From the NCBI GenBank assembly GCA_023375675.1, contig JALQBC010000009.1, forward strand, positions 124,001-188,000: DNA of 64,000 nt. Reading direction: 5' to 3'. Below the pieces are notes generated by a model. It did not search any database. It saw only the letters and a list, made by a program, of their open reading frames with translations, and was not told the origin of the DNA. Shown here in pieces: positions 1 through 12,613 of the stretch. Made by a program: the position numbers and the translations under genes. This DNA is from Cytospora piceicola. Lineage: Eukaryota > Ascomycota > Sordariomycetes > Diaporthales > Cytosporaceae. Within the stretch, counting starts at the first letter, position 1; each line of letters opens with the position of its first letter.

Positions 1-142
1 GATCGGCAAGACACGGTGTCACTCACCTCTGTGGGGAGAGGTAGGTAAAGGAAGCTGAGGCTTTGTTCTTGGCTCGACCATGGAATGGGGGGGGGGGGGG
101 ATTTCCTGCCTGGTTTTTTTTTCTCTGGGCCTACTATCACGC

Positions 143-171
143 CACACACACACACACACACATATATATAT
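143..171. repeat. (CA)n followed by (TA)n microsatellite
   Basis: About ten CA units run directly into a short TA tract. Simple-sequence DNA in a gene-free region. Confidence 0.95.
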
Positions 172-187
172 TGTACGAGTTGAGGGT

Positions 188-221
188 GTACTGTACTGTA
201 CTGTACTGTACTGTACTGTAC
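188..221. repeat. (GTACT)n pentanucleotide microsatellite
   Basis: Nearly seven perfect tandem copies of GTACT. Its unit contains the palindrome GTAC, so single strands could fold back on themselves. Confidence 0.95.
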
Positions 222-464
222 GCCCGTCGCACAAACTTTCTCTTGTCGGTCCCGAGGGTCGCTTTAAAGTTTTGCTTCGATCGCCAGGGCCCAGATGCAG
301 GGCCAGGGGTCGTTGCGATTTTGCGGGGGGGGGGGAGAGAAGGGAGAGGGGTGGGTGGTGAGAAATGCTTAGTACATGCCGCGTTCGACGGTGAATATTT
401 ACCCTGCTTTTTTTTTAATGCCTCGACCTTCCTTCCTGGCGGCTTCCAGAAGGACACATCATTA

Positions 465-467
<3 letters not shown>

Positions 468-495
<28 letters not shown>
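468..495. repeat. (GAAA)n microsatellite
   Basis: About seven perfect tandem copies of GAAA, a purine-only tract on the plus strand. Confidence 0.95.
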
Positions 496-3400
496 CACAT
501 GCTTCGCTATTTGCCTTGTAATGCTATACTGACTCTGTATGGTGATAGTTTTCTTCTGCTGTTGGCACTAGAGCTCAACACTTCAAGTCGTAAAGACTGA
601 GCTGAGCACTCTGTTTGCTGTCGATGCTAACAGTGCTTATTCCGACCAGAGGTGACGATGATTGTTGACAAGTAACCTACACCTTTGGACCAAGGCAGGG
701 CCGCCAATTTAGGCCCTTCATACACATACACATACACATACACATACCCGTACACGCCGCGTCCCTACCGAAAGGGGGCTGAGAATGACTCCCAGGTCAG
801 CCTTGGTTGTGAGATCAGCTTACTGTAGGTCGCTGGGATTACATGGTAGGTCACAGATTTTCCTTTGGGCTGTCACTCCGTCATCAACCGGGCGGTCTGG
901 CCATCTCTCATTGCTGGCAGTCTGGATGTCAAAGGACGACAAGGTCGGTATTTGAGCCAGCGCGAGCAGCGGCAGCAGCTGTAATAAGGCCTCACCGTTA
1001 TTACGAGTTTTCTCTTCGCCTGTTTCTTTTCCCGCCCCAAGCAGAGCGCCGGGTGGTGGTTGGTCGATCGGACACAGCACCATCACACCGACGGCGACGA
1101 CGACATTGACGACGACTATGACAACAATAAAAAAAAACCCAGCAAACATGTCATTAATGGATCCACACCACAACTTGGCAGCCTTATGTATCTGACATGA
1201 TGGACGGGCGGACAGATCTGCTGCGATCACCGCCGGCGCCCCGGGGATGATCCAGGTCGTTGGGGATGGACGTCGTGTCGTGGATTTGTTGCTGGCTTGA
1301 GGGGCTTCCTCACTCATGCCCCTTGTCACCGGAGCAAATCTCCTGGACCCTCAGTCCTGACAAAGGATCTGGGATCTCGGGACCATCCAGGCGACGGATA
1401 TAAGTGTCATCCCCGTGCCTGACCTTGATATTGTGATGTTCTTGTGGCTTTCTCGTGTTTTGTATCTCTGTAGTCACAGACCACTTCACCCGGACTTTTT
1501 GCGCAAACCCAAACCCGCCCTGCAGCTGACAAAACAGGCAGACAGGTAGGTACCGTACGGGCGTGTGCAGAGCGCATGTGAGCACGTAAGAATGGGTGTG
1601 TGAACAGGCGCAGTTGTTTTCCGGAGCGTGATGTTTTCTTTCCCCCCCCCCCCCTTGTCTCGTCGAGCAACAACGGCAAACCCGCAGTGGCAAATTGCAC
1701 CTTCAGGGTGACCTTCAGGGTGCAATCTCGATCGTCAAGTCAACTCTTTGGACGATGGATTTCCCAACGAGGTTCTGATGATGCGCCATGCCAGCTCGGC
1801 CCCCAAAAGGTCCCAAAAACCGGTCACGACTGACGAAGGCATGATCTAATACGTAGTTGCATGACGAGGAAGAGGGGAGAAAAGAAAAAGGCGAGCTGCA
1901 GGCACAAGGTCGGTATCTGATAAGCTACAGTACAGTATGCTACCGTCCCTGCCTCCCTGTCCGGGAACAGGTTGTGGCTGGATATACATATACATATACA
2001 TATACACATGTACTGTACTGTGTATCATGTATCAATATCTGCTTTCCCATGGGGTAGTCCACCCCCACGCCCCACGGGGTAGACAAATTAATTAATTGGG
2101 GTGGGATTCCCCCTCCCACTTTACCCCACACACATAAACCATGGACCATGGATCGGCTGAAGGGCCTGAAGGGCTAGAAGGGCTCGCGAGTCTGCAAAGT
2201 CATCCGGATTAGGAACCTTGGAACTCTCCGCTGAAAGAAAAAAAAAACAGTGACGACCAAGACTGCTGCCGCCCTGCCGCCCAGGTTGCAAATCAAAGGC
2301 CCCTCCTGATGAAATCATGAAATTCAAAGGTTTCGAAAGGGCCCCCAGCCCAAGTACATACCGGCTTTGACGCCCGGAGGATCCTCGGGGCTATCGAATG
2401 TTTGCTTGCTGCTGTGGCTCTATTTTTGGGGCCTGGGATCACCGCCCTCCCCCCTCAGCCCTGGCCGCGGAGTTTCTGGAAACTTGCTTCCCCGGATCAC
2501 CATCCATCCTAGATTGTCACCGGGAATCTCGAACGGGCTGTCACCAAGTTTCACACAAAGTACGGGGGAGGGGGAGGGGGAAGGCGGCGCATGCAGTCAG
2601 CAGTACGGCCTCAACGGCTCTCTCCTCTCAGTCCTGTGGTATCAAACTTGAAGTGATGCCGGGCCCAGCCGGGCCCTGAGATCGGGGACAGATCAGGACA
2701 GATCAGGAGGAAGGGTTTAGGTTGGCACATGATCGGCGTCACAAGCCGCCCCCGCCAGCTTCGACGGATATCAGCATATATCATCATCCTTGCTGTGTCT
2801 CGCCGATTTCCCACGTAGCAATGGGCCATACCTTATGAAATGAACACACCCTCAACCAAACCCGCCAATGCATGGATGTACGTACACCGGATCATCAACG
2901 CCCCCAGCCCACGGGACGTTCGTTCAGCCGCAGTACTTCAGCTTGGTACTATAGAGCGGCAGCCCCCTATCGCTCCGAGCCGGAACAGCCAATAGCACCG
3001 AAGTCGCTTCTGGACGAGAGGTGTGTAAACAAGGCCGATCCGAAGCAGCAATATCAGCAGTTCTACGGCATCGAGCGCTGTTGGAGATGTGTGGGTGTTG
3101 TAAAGCAAGCAAGGCGAGAAGCGTGACGAAGGGTCAGATGAACCTATTCTTGATAAGCCTGGAGCCTGGGACCATAACCTTCACCAACTATCCCCAAGTC
3201 CTCTTGTCAGAAGACCCTTCGCGGGGACGGACGGACACACCTGGTCCCGACATCTACAGTGCGGCGAGCGCTCTCTCATGGCAGGTAGCAAACCTTCTAT
3301 CCATCTCGCCCTTCTCCCAAGAAAAACAAACGTGCGTGGCTCCATACCGTCGGCAGGAGCCGGTAAGCTTCTCTGATGCGGCTTGGGCTCCGATTGATGG

Positions 3401-6400
3401 AGAATCTCGACCTAGGCGCAGGAGGATCTTGGTCGCGCTCCCCCCGTCCCCTGCGTCCCTCCAGGCCCCGGTAGGGCTAACCCACACTACAGCCACGGTC
3501 ACGTACATACAGGCCGCGGCACGGGGGGTTCTCCACAGCGGCCCTTGGTACCATTGCTGCAGACGGGGGTGGGCCACGGCAGTGACGAGGGTTGCAGACG
3601 TCAACGATAGGTACCATACCCATATGAGGGCGCCATTCTCGGGAAGGGAGCAGTGTCTCGGAGGAGGCCACCGTTCTCTCCTTCCGCCGGGTCAGAGTCC
3701 AATGTCTTATCGAGAAGCAACGTTCGTCCCGGCCATCCGTGATGTTGGGCTTGGACAGAAACTACTCAGGTAGGCGAAATGGTGCTGAGTGGTGCGGCTC
3801 GTGGATGATGATAGTAGTGTAGATCGGAAAGATCACAGCCTCTCGATGATGCCACCACAAACACCCAAGCTCGATGGTTTGACTGCCACGGAAGGTTCTC
3901 CTCCAACCGCAATCGTCCGCTCTGCACGTCCTCGATGTAACCTCTAATGCCCCTAATTCCCTGGTTGGTGGTCAACCATCGCACCATCTCGACGGCCATT
4001 CGGCACAATATCACGATAGGTTATACGGCCGAAGAACTGTCTGGAAACCAGAGGACGTGCCATCTGTGCCCACCCCCCACAGCGGACCAGATCCCCAGGG
4101 ACGCAACTCAATCTTGCCTTTCTCGATTCTGAGAGACGATTCTGAGAGACGATTCTGAGATATGATCGTTGTCCTTCCAATCTTGGGATCAGCTGGCCTC
4201 AACACTATACCAGGGGCGGACATCACAAGGGAGCCTTTATCTACCTCTCTGTGGCCATGGCCAGGTCGTAGGGACTTCAGCCCCATCACCTGAGGACTGA
4301 TGTTCACGAAGCACCGGGCGGCAAAGGGCTTCATGATCCGGACTCGCACAAGTGCAGCTCGTCCAGACCGGGGAGACCCTGAAGAAAAGGTCAGGGCAGG
4401 AGCCTCTGCGGTCGTATCGCCATGCCTGCGCTACCGGCCGCCACCAGAATCGGACCTCCGACGTTCCGACGTACAGTTCTGGCTCTCCACGGCGTCTTCC
4501 TCGAGAGCCACCTTCTGCATGTAATGGTGATGGCGTTTTTTTTTCCCCTTTTTTTTTCCCTTTCTTTGCAGCACCAACAGGACCGCTGCACCAAGGGTGA
4601 CGCGATCCTGTGGTACCTGCCAGAGGCGGAGAGGTATCACCTGCAGCCCCCCATTTGCCCTCCTCCCCCACCCACCACCACCACGTTCTACCTGTACTTT
4701 TATTGTCCCGGGATGCAACCAAATGCCGGGAGTGGTACCGCGGGAGTCTGGGGACTGTGGGGAGGCGAATCATGGGGACAAGCTCCCAGGACATGGGCCT
4801 TGGGGTCGTCGGCGACCTGCTACCTAGTCCACCCATGTCAACAGTCCAGCCGGCCGGTGTGTTCAAGCTTGATTTGACAACGACTGCTTGCATTGGCCGC
4901 CTTTCCCTTCTCCAAGTGACGACGTCGCATATACTGTTGATAACATGCCTATCCTGTATACGGGGGAAAGAGAAAACCCGCCCTCCCGCTCCCCAAACCT
5001 GCAGCAGGTCCTCTGGGTTGGCGGGCCGTTTTGGAGCTTCGAGGGTGATGCGCGGCCGCACCCTCCCTATGAGGCCAGAAGGGTGAAGAACGCTCCATGT
5101 GGCTGAGCGGGAAACTTACGAGGGTGACACAACATCTTGTGCCCCATGTGTCAGTGTCTTTTGTGTGGGCAGCTGTCCCGAGAGTGGAAAAAGGGGGGGA
5201 ACGGGGAGAGGAAGGTTCACCTAGGACACCCGGAAAGCAACCAGCACCGGCGTACACAAGTTGACACCTGTCTCGGTGCCTGCAGTAGCCTTTGCGTCCT
5301 TTTGTGCTTTAGCACCCATGGGTCGCCCTGGTGGCAGCTCGACCAGGTGTGCCCTAGGTGCTGCCTTGGAGCGGGCGTGGGCGGCCGGACGAGCGTCGCA
5401 GTCCTCGTTCCATCACGGCGGCCATGCGCGGGAGCATACTGGATCTGTTGGTGGGCCGGTGCATCACACCCCGTCAAGTCCCTTTTTCCTTGTTCCTCTT
5501 TCGAGAGCTGGACCAGCTTCTCCTGGCGCGGAGGTCTCCAAGCCACAGGGTCCTCCTGGTGGTAGCTGTCAGGGCAAGGTTTCGGCGTGCGCAAGGTTCG
5601 GGCACGCAGGGGGACGAAAATCCTGCCCACCGAATCAAGAGTGACGGCGCAGCTCCTGGGACCAGAGTGTCTTCTCATTGATACAGAAACGAACAACGAC
5701 AGGCCATTTGCAAGCGCGCAGTCGCCCTTCCACCCCCCTCCTCCGGGGAGACAGGCTCTCACCAAAACTCGTATTCTCCTAGTCCCATCTACAGCCACCT
5801 TTCCCAGCTTGTTCTCTCTATCATCAGGCAAGATCACTACTGGCACTACTGCATATTCCGAGCTTTGGTTCAGCACTCATTGGAGGGGGCACCACAGCCT
5901 AGGGTGATAGTGATTCTGTCCCAGCCAGGAAGAGCGGTGGCGGCGATCATGGAGAGTCTCAAGGGCGATAGACAGACCATCTGGCCCTCTTTGCTGATTT
6001 ACTGGAAAGCAGGAGAAGAACACGGGAGGAGTGAAAAAGGACGGGGGGTGGGGGGTAGGTCAGGTGTCTCTGGTGGCTGTCATCTGAAGAGATCGTGGAA
6101 GTGGGCCTTTACACACGAGTATGTGTGTGTGTGTGTGCCTGCCGTTTGCGAGTTGTCTGCTAATTACGTACGAATGATGAGAAATACTCAAGAAAATGAC
6201 CTTTACAAGTCACGAGGCTCTCAATTCTACCTCACCATGCCCAAGAGCATAGTGGTGTCTGGAAGGAGGAAGAGTTCATATTCCGGCACCTATGGTCTGC
6301 GTTTTGCTATCATGAAAAACCATGTCTAGGCTGAGGAGTGCAAAAGGTGTGAGAGATAAAGAGAAGGAACATGAAGTAACATACACACCTGGAGTTGGAC

Positions 6401-7481
6401 CAGGCCCTCGGCACGCTCCCCTGGAAGGATTTCGCCCGGGGAAGTGGGGGGGGGGAGGGGGCAGCCCTTGGTATATATGAGACGATATATAGATCATACG
6501 GTATACCTTGGATGGTTCTTTGCAGCATCATACCTATAGTCACGGTTCAATCACACCCAGGCCTTGGTACTTTGAGAAGGTTTTTAGTTGAACGAGACGG
6601 TGGCAAGATGGGAAGAAGGGAAACAAAACGGTCCAGGCAAACAGTGTTCTCCCAGGGCGCTGCGCGGGAAAACATTCAGAGGGCCGGGAGTCTAGAGCCA
6701 CTGCATATCCATGTGAGTTGCAAGCAATATCTGGAAGGAAAGCATGCGCTCGACCACGGGCGATACACCTCGGCACGCATCTCTGTCGCTCTAGGTTCGC
6801 CTCTTCACAGAGCATCTGCATATGACAGGCCGCGAAGGTCTGTACGTAGACGACCATCAGCTTTTCCTTCACCAGCAGCAACTGACCTGCATCCTGGACC
6901 TCAGGACGAGACCTTAGAAGGCAGGCCCTCGTGTAGTTGGAACTCCTTTTGCTTGTAATGCGCCCAAGAAAGTGAAGAGAGAAACGAGTGAGACATGCGT
7001 GCCCAGAGGACTTTCTGCTCCCGTCATGGCCTGCGGTTGGGCGTTTGCACCGCGAGGCAAGGCCCAGCGGGTTATGAGAACCTCGATAGGTATCGCGAGA
7101 CAGCCAAGAAGGTTGGAAGTCACGTTCAAAGATGTTATACCGTTTCAAATTAATAATCATCCTTTTTGAAACTGCAATCAACTAAGTATGAATCGTTTGT
7201 CTCCGGTAGACGCGCCCCGTTCTATCAATAACCAATCTAACACGTCGTCAAACATTTGCCAGCTTTCATGACACGTTCCCCATCAGCGCCGGCAGTACCT
7301 TGCCTGTTCATTCTGGGCGCCATAGAAACACCCAAAGATACCAAACAGGCCATCGTTGTCCTGACCGGCAAGGACCCCCCCCCCCCCCCATGCTCTGAAC
7401 CACCCCACAATCTGCCATGGCAGGATCCACATCATGCAAGTCCGCGAAACCCAGCTCCGAACAACTCTCGGTCCAAGGCGC

Positions 7482-9183
7482 TCAGCTGCCCAGATAGGAC
7501 CGGATGGCGCCTTGCAGCTTGGTGGCACCCTCACCGAGGACTTGGGTCAAGTTCTCCAGGTCGTCACCGGCCGTGATCCCAAACTTCCGGACAAAGTCCT
7601 TGGCCGCAGTCTCGAGGTCGCCGTAATCCTCGGCATTCCCGTCATCCTCTGGACGGCCGAAATAGGCATTTGAGGAAATGGATGTGGCGCCCTCGAAGCC
7701 TTGCAGTCGCGTCTTGGCCTCGGCCTGGGCGCTGGGGTCGAACGACCCCTTGCCGAAGAACTCGTCTGACGAGATACCCTTCTGGCTTCCGAACTTCTTT
7801 CTTGCGAAGCTCTCCTCCTCGTCTGCGGAGATGTTAGTAGGAGAACAGGCGCCAGAGGCAGACAATACGAGAGACATACCGGTGGAAGCCTTGATAGGCC
7901 CAACAGATCCAAACCCACCAGCCGACTTCTTCTGCGCCGCGGCCTTGTTGGCACCGATCTGACCGAATCCTAGACGGCCCATTCCCATACCCAGCCTCTC
8001 CACCTCGGAAGCCGACTTCTCACGCGTGTGAGAGGCAGAGCCATATCCCGATCGTGGCGGGCTGACGGGGGTGGGCTGAGCGATGCTGCTTGGCTCGGTC
8101 TTGGTCGCAGCGACCTTCTTTGCCTCGGCCTCCTCCTCGTCGGGGTTATACCCCAGCTTCTCGATGCGCTCTGCCTCCTCCTTGGCCTTCTTCTCCGCCT
8201 CGTCAAAGTCGATCAGGTCAGTCGTGACCTTCTTTGCGCCCAGCTTGGACCCTGCCTTCTTGGCTCCCAGGACGTTCGTCTTCCGGGCCCCGGTCGTCCC
8301 CTTCTTGAGCGCAGCCGAGTGTGTTATGCGGCTAGCAGGCTTGGAGTCGGTGGAGTCGGTCCTCGAGAGGGGCGAAGCGGTGCGTGCGATGTCCTTTCCG
8401 TTGCCGTTCGCGTCGCCTTTGACGAAGGGAGATGGGGTTCGGCCGATGACGGGCGGGGTCGACGTTCGCGAAATAGGCGGCGTGGGCTTCTTGATGGCGG
8501 GCTTGTCCCAGGAGGAAAAGAAGTCGTCGTCAGGTTCTCCGGCGGGGGTGGCACTGCCTTCCGCATCGCCGTCGGCGATAACAACCTCGGTCGGGTACCT
8601 GATCTGTTAATAAATGGGTCATGTGTTGTCGCGGCGCAACGGGTGACATACTCCTGGGCGTCCCTGGCTGCCCTCTTCTTGAGCTCCTCCTTGTACTTGG
8701 TCGCGGCGTTGGATTGGTACTTGGTCTTGGGGTCTTTGCTATTCAGGGCGGCGGTGCCACCGTTCCTCTGGAAGAACTCGGTAGCGGACTCATTGCCTCC
8801 AACCTTCATGACACGTAGCTGATCCCATTGCCATTCTGATGCATGGTCAGTGAGTAGTCTCCATGCGCGGCTTGCAGTCGATACTTACGGTCAAGGTTGG
8901 TCGACCGGACGAAGGAGATGTGGACACCGAGGTTACGATGGTTCGCAGAGCAGTCGAGGCAGAGGTAGATACCTAAGGGCACCGAGGTCCATGTTGGGTT
9001 CTTTTGGCCGCAGTCGAAGCAGATCTGTCATGGCAGGAAGGGCCAGTTTAGCGACAGTATTCACATGCCGAGGTAAGGAGTCACTGTGCGATTTGCGTCA
9101 AGGTAACTTACCTTGTTTGCTGGCTTGGTCTTCAACTTCTCGAAGATCTTCAGCGACTGCTGCTTAGACGCGAGCCCACTCAT
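7482..9183 (-). CDS. glo3: ArfGAP of the Glo3 (ArfGAP2/3) type
   Basis: GTPase-activating protein for Arf, acting in COPI vesicle traffic between Golgi and ER (family knowledge). Five exons fit: 9183-9112, 9024-8889, 8835-8652, 8598-7880 and 7822-7482, giving 483 residues in frame throughout. The N-terminal ArfGAP zinc finger is visible as CFDC followed 16 residues later by CLDC, then the conserved stretch [18 protein letters not shown] with the arginine expected of the catalytic site. The middle is low-complexity and Lys/Ala/Glu-rich. The C-terminal part carries the Glo3-specific signature [15 protein letters not shown] and serine-rich repeats ending in RSYLGS. The start was chosen because [18 protein letters not shown] leads directly into the zinc finger, as in Glo3 proteins. 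It shares a 550-bp upstream region with tim21, transcribed the other way. Glo3 rather than Gcs1 is well supported by the GLFG-like motif. Confidence 0.93.
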
Positions 9184-9733
9184 GTTGGCGACGTGAAGCT
9201 GTCGAGTCTGGATTTACTGGACAGCGGATCTTGGGGATCGAATGGTGGATCGACACTGGCTGTATGGGCAAGTGACAGTGCTGCTTCTCTGGTACGTATC
9301 AGAGGCGACAAGTGTGGGATGTTGAATGTCTGTCTGTCTGAATAAAGGGGGAGAAGGGGACAGCAGTGCGACAAACAATAATTCCCGTGAAGCCAGCCCA
9401 GAGCCCAATCAATGCCAAGTTGGTCCCGCCCTTCACTTGGTTAGTCGGGAGTGCCGCCACTGCGCACTGCTGCCGTGGCTTTAAGTAATCAGACTAACCC
9501 GCCCTGAGTTAGACTTGACACAGAAGTAACCCCACAATTTGGGCTCTGGACGTCAATCAATTACTGTTATACAATCATACCGTACCTTACATAAGCATCA
9601 AGATTTAACATCCAAGGCCTCATGCGCTCACGAACCAGGATTTCGTTCAACCTTCAACATTCTTCTTGTTCTTAATTTGGAAGGCCCTTTTTTACTGTTG
9701 CCATCGAGCAATGGAAGCATTTGTACAGCCAGG
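9184..9733. promoter_or_regulatory. divergent promoter region of glo3 and tim21
   Basis: The start codons of glo3 (minus) and tim21 (plus) are 550 bp apart, so both promoters must lie here. A CCAAT box is present at 9405-9409. No TATA box near either start is convincing. The part next to tim21 is probably its 5' leader. Confidence 0.6.
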
Positions 9734-10574
9734 ATGAAGACAATCGCAACCGCGTCAATCTTGCGACCGGCCACACTCCTCAACAGCTGCCGTTCAACAG
9801 CTCCCCTCATCGCACGGAGGAACTATGCGAGCGCGGACGGTTCGGGCTCATCATCAGCCGCAGCGAAGCGCCGTGCGGTGACTCCCTTCAACGATGACGG
9901 CCATGTGCCGTGGAGAGACCTCTCGGGGGCCGAGAAGACAGCACGGGCCGCACAGCAGACCTTCAACTTTGGCTTCATATTGGTCGGAGTAGGCCTTACG
10001 GGTGTTGTCGGGTATTTCCTCTTCACAGAGGTCTTCTCTACCGAGAGCAAGGTCACTTACTTCAACCGGGCATTCGATCGGATCAGGGAGGATCAACGCT
10101 GTCTGGAGCTCCTGGGAGACAGCAGGAAGATCAAGGCGCATGGCGAGGAGACATACAACAACTGGAGGAGAGCCAGGCCGATTGCGTATGTCTTTTTTTT
10201 GTTTTTGTTTTTTACACCATCCTCACTGTCTTACGAGTCTACCATCGGAGGTACTGGATACTGATGTAGCGCAGGTCTACTGAACGGACAGATCCTCAAG
10301 GGAACCATCATCTTATGATGCAATTCTACGTAAGTACAACAATGAAAGGCGGCGTGTGTCCTGGACGGCAGCTGACAATAACCAGGTCGAGGGGCCACTC
10401 AACAATGGCTCAGCACACATCCATCTCATCAAGTCTCCTGGTCAGAGTGAGCATCACTACAAGTACTTTTACGTCGATGTAAAGGGCCACCCGAGGATAT
10501 ATCTCGAGGATGCCAGTGGACAACAGGGCTCCGGAGGCATCGGGGCGAAATTGTTCGGCATCAAGTGGAGCTGA
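9734..10574 (+). CDS. tim21: Tim21, mitochondrial inner-membrane translocase subunit
   Basis: Subunit of the TIM23 presequence translocase, bridging it to the TOM complex and the respiratory chain (family knowledge). Exons 9734-10185, 10275-10329 and 10386-10574 join in frame to 231 residues. The N-terminus, beginning MKTIATASILRPATLLNSCR, is rich in Arg/Ser/Ala and lacks acids, as expected for a mitochondrial presequence. A single membrane segment is seen in FGFILVGVGLTGVVGYFLF (around residues 82-100). The C-terminal intermembrane-space domain contains VTYFNRAFDRI and ends with the typical YKYFYVDVKGHPRIYLE block. An upstream in-frame extension back to 9539 exists, but the ATG at 9734 is the one that opens a presequence. 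The gene is convergent with the nitronate monooxygenase gene, 264 bp between stops. Confidence 0.93.
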
Positions 10575-10728
10575 TTTATCCATCACATTGAAAGAAAGCC
10601 TCCGCAGCACGGTTGGAGCTGGGTGGTCTGTAGTCGTGAAACTGAGACGATGGCCGGGTCAGGTTGATTGGGTATATTTTGCAGACTTAGATCATGGTAT
10701 TAGTAGCCTATGAACATCCTACAAGGGG

Positions 10729-10746
10729 GCAAGGCTCGAACCTTGC
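10729..10746. other. 6-bp stem hairpin in a convergent gap
   Basis: GCAAGG and CCTTGC form a perfect stem with a CTCGAA loop between the tim21 and NMO stop codons. On the minus strand the loop reads TTCGAG and resembles a tRNA T-arm, but no cloverleaf forms around it. It may be a 3'-end structure of either transcript or a tRNA relic. Confidence 0.4.
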
Positions 10747-10838
10747 GCTCTCCCAAATCCAACCTGCCAGGCATTCTATGAAGCTAGACAGAAGGAGTCA
10801 CAACTGGACCAAAAAAAAAAGGGGGCGGGGGTGCTGAT

Positions 10839-12058
10839 CTATAGCTTCGATGAAGTCTTGACCAACTGGCTCCCCTTCTGCAATGCTGCCGTAGCATCAT
10901 TCACAAACTCGTCCACAATCTCCTTGGCGGTCTTCTTGTCATTACACACCGCAGCACATTTGCCCATCAAGAAGGGCCGGAACTGATCCATGACCTCGTC
11001 CAGATCAACGTCGTCCACAGTCCCGCCGCCCAGGTCCAAGCCCTTGGGGGCCTGCTTCATGTTCCCGCTCATGAGCGCATCCAGGTCCTTCTCGTAGGGG
11101 AGCGTCCCCTTGGCCGTCAGCTCCTTGATCTCGACCTGCCTCTCCGTCTCCCAGTTCTCGATGTAGGGGTTCTTGCGCACCCGCAGCGGCCGGCCGGTGA
11201 AGATGAGGGTGCGGACGGTGTCGTCGAAGCCGGCCGTGCGGACGGCCTCCTTGTGGGCCTCGGGGGCGCCGGCCTCCTCGGAGAGGACGAAGCGCGTGCC
11301 GACCCAGACGGCGCTGGCGCCCATCATCAGCGACGCGGCGAGCAGGGCGCCGTTGTGGATGCCGCCGGCGGCGACGACCTGGACGGGCTGGCCGGTCAGG
11401 GGGCTCTTGTGGCCCCTGACGGCGTCGACGACGGCCGGGATGAGGACGGTGGTGGGGACGTCGCCCGTGTGGCCGCCGCCCTCGCCGCCCTGGGCGCAGA
11501 TGATGTCGCAGCCCAGGTCGAGGCACTTCCGGACGTGCTTGGGGTGGCCGATCATGTTCATGTACAGGATGCCGTTCTTGTGCAGCTTCTCGACGACCTC
11601 CCTGGGCGGCACGCCGACGGCCGACACGAACAGCTTGGCCTTCTCCTCGATGACGATGTCGACCAGGTCGTTCAGCTTGCCCTTGGTGTAGTCGTAGTTG
11701 GTCTTGCGCGCGCTGCCGCCGACCTGGGGGAGGAGCAGGTCCACGCCGAAGGGCGCCGACTTGTCGTCCAGGTGCGACTTGAGCTCGGCGATCTGGTCGC
11801 GCAGCATGTCCGGGGTGTAGTTGACGCCGCCAATGACGCCCAGGCCGCCGGCGTTGGTCACGGCTGCAGCCAGTTTGGGGCCGGCGGCCACATTCATGCC
11901 CGCGAGCAGTACGGGGTGGTTGATCTTGAAGAGGTCGGTGACCGGAGTCCGGATTTTCTCTGGCAGGAAGAAGGTATGTTTAGCACCCGGCACATTGCAC
12001 TCACTGCATTGGGGGAAGAAAGTGGAGGAGAGGGTGGCAACGTACGTGGTGAGGGCAT
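10839..12058 (-). CDS. nitronate monooxygenase (2-nitropropane dioxygenase family, FMN)
   Basis: Predicted FMN-dependent TIM-barrel enzyme that oxidises nitronates such as propionate-3-nitronate to carbonyl compounds (family knowledge). The first exon is only 13 nt (12058-12046). An intron of 86 nt (12045-11960) follows, and exon 2 (11959-10839) completes 377 residues beginning MPSPQKIRTPVTDLF. Visible family blocks are HPVLLAGMNVAAGPKLAAAV, NAGGLGVIGG, the flavin phosphate region CAQGGEGGGHTGDVPT, VVAAGGIHNG and MGASAVWVGTRF. The GGEGGGHTG motif carries the His expected for the catalytic base of class I enzymes. The C-terminal 120 residues contain the phosphate-site GR-P- region and an Ala/Lys-rich tail. 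GC content in the third codon position is very high. The tiny first exon would be easy to miss: reading through it gives a spurious start inside the intron at 11993. Confidence 0.9.
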
Positions 12059-12562
12059 CTTGTTGTCGACGATGCTGCTGCTATGTGGTTATAGATACTA
12101 TGCTATAGGGTAAGACTTCTGAGAGCTGGGTTTACGACAAAGGGTATTATAAGGCAAAAAGGCTCAAAGGCTGCTTGTGTGGTATAATAGTATGTTATAT
12201 GGAGGAAGGAGACACGGCAGGAGAGGAGATGGGGATCAAGTCCGGGGGAACATTGGAAGGTATTAAATACTACGAGGTAGTAGTTGTGGTGTAAACGGAA
12301 GGAAGCACACACACACACACACATGTTTTGAATGTGGAGAAGCGAGTCTGGGGTCGAAACGAGCCGAGGCAATTCACTCGACTCGGTCCAGAAAGTCCGT
12401 CCATCTCCAATGTCGTCTGACATTTCTGGCGCGGCAGTGCGGTGGACGGGGATTGTCCGGTGCCGTGTCAGCGCATGTACTTTTCTCGACCACGGATTAG
12501 CCCGGCAGATGTCTTCATTCTTGATACACAGTACTGTGTAAAATACTACCGGTATTGGGGAA

Positions 12563-12613
<51 letters not shown>

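Larger units (their letters stand above)
1..7481. other. intergenic region without a recognisable gene
   Basis: No reading frame in this 7.5 kb matched a protein family I recognise, and the open stretches are interrupted, low-complexity and overlap in several frames. The DNA carries many long C or G runs (for example 86-100 and 7375-7389), dinucleotide and tetranucleotide microsatellites, and CATACA-type repeats near 720-747 and 1983-2007. The longest open stretches (3021-3773 plus, 4237-5061 minus) have arginine/proline/serine-rich translations typical of non-coding GC-rich DNA. A small multi-exon gene cannot be excluded by eye. Confidence 0.6.

Noticed and set aside
3021..3773. 250-codon plus-strand frame
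   Set aside because: No family resemblance, irregular composition, and no supporting splice or start context. A real orphan gene cannot be excluded without RNA data.
4237..5061. 274-codon minus-strand frame
   Set aside because: Composition is Arg/Pro/Trp/Gly-rich with no recognisable motif, and overlapping frames of similar length exist on the other strand. It looks like chance openness.
10729..10800. Possible tRNA on the minus strand with a GGTTCGAGCC T-arm
   Set aside because: The arm is a 6-bp stem with a 6-nt loop rather than the 5+7 form. No matching A-box or acceptor stem is found at the right distance.
11005..12113. Long open frames antisense or frame-shifted to the NMO gene
   Set aside because: They are Arg/His/Gly/Asp-rich shadows created by the very GC-rich codon use of the real gene.
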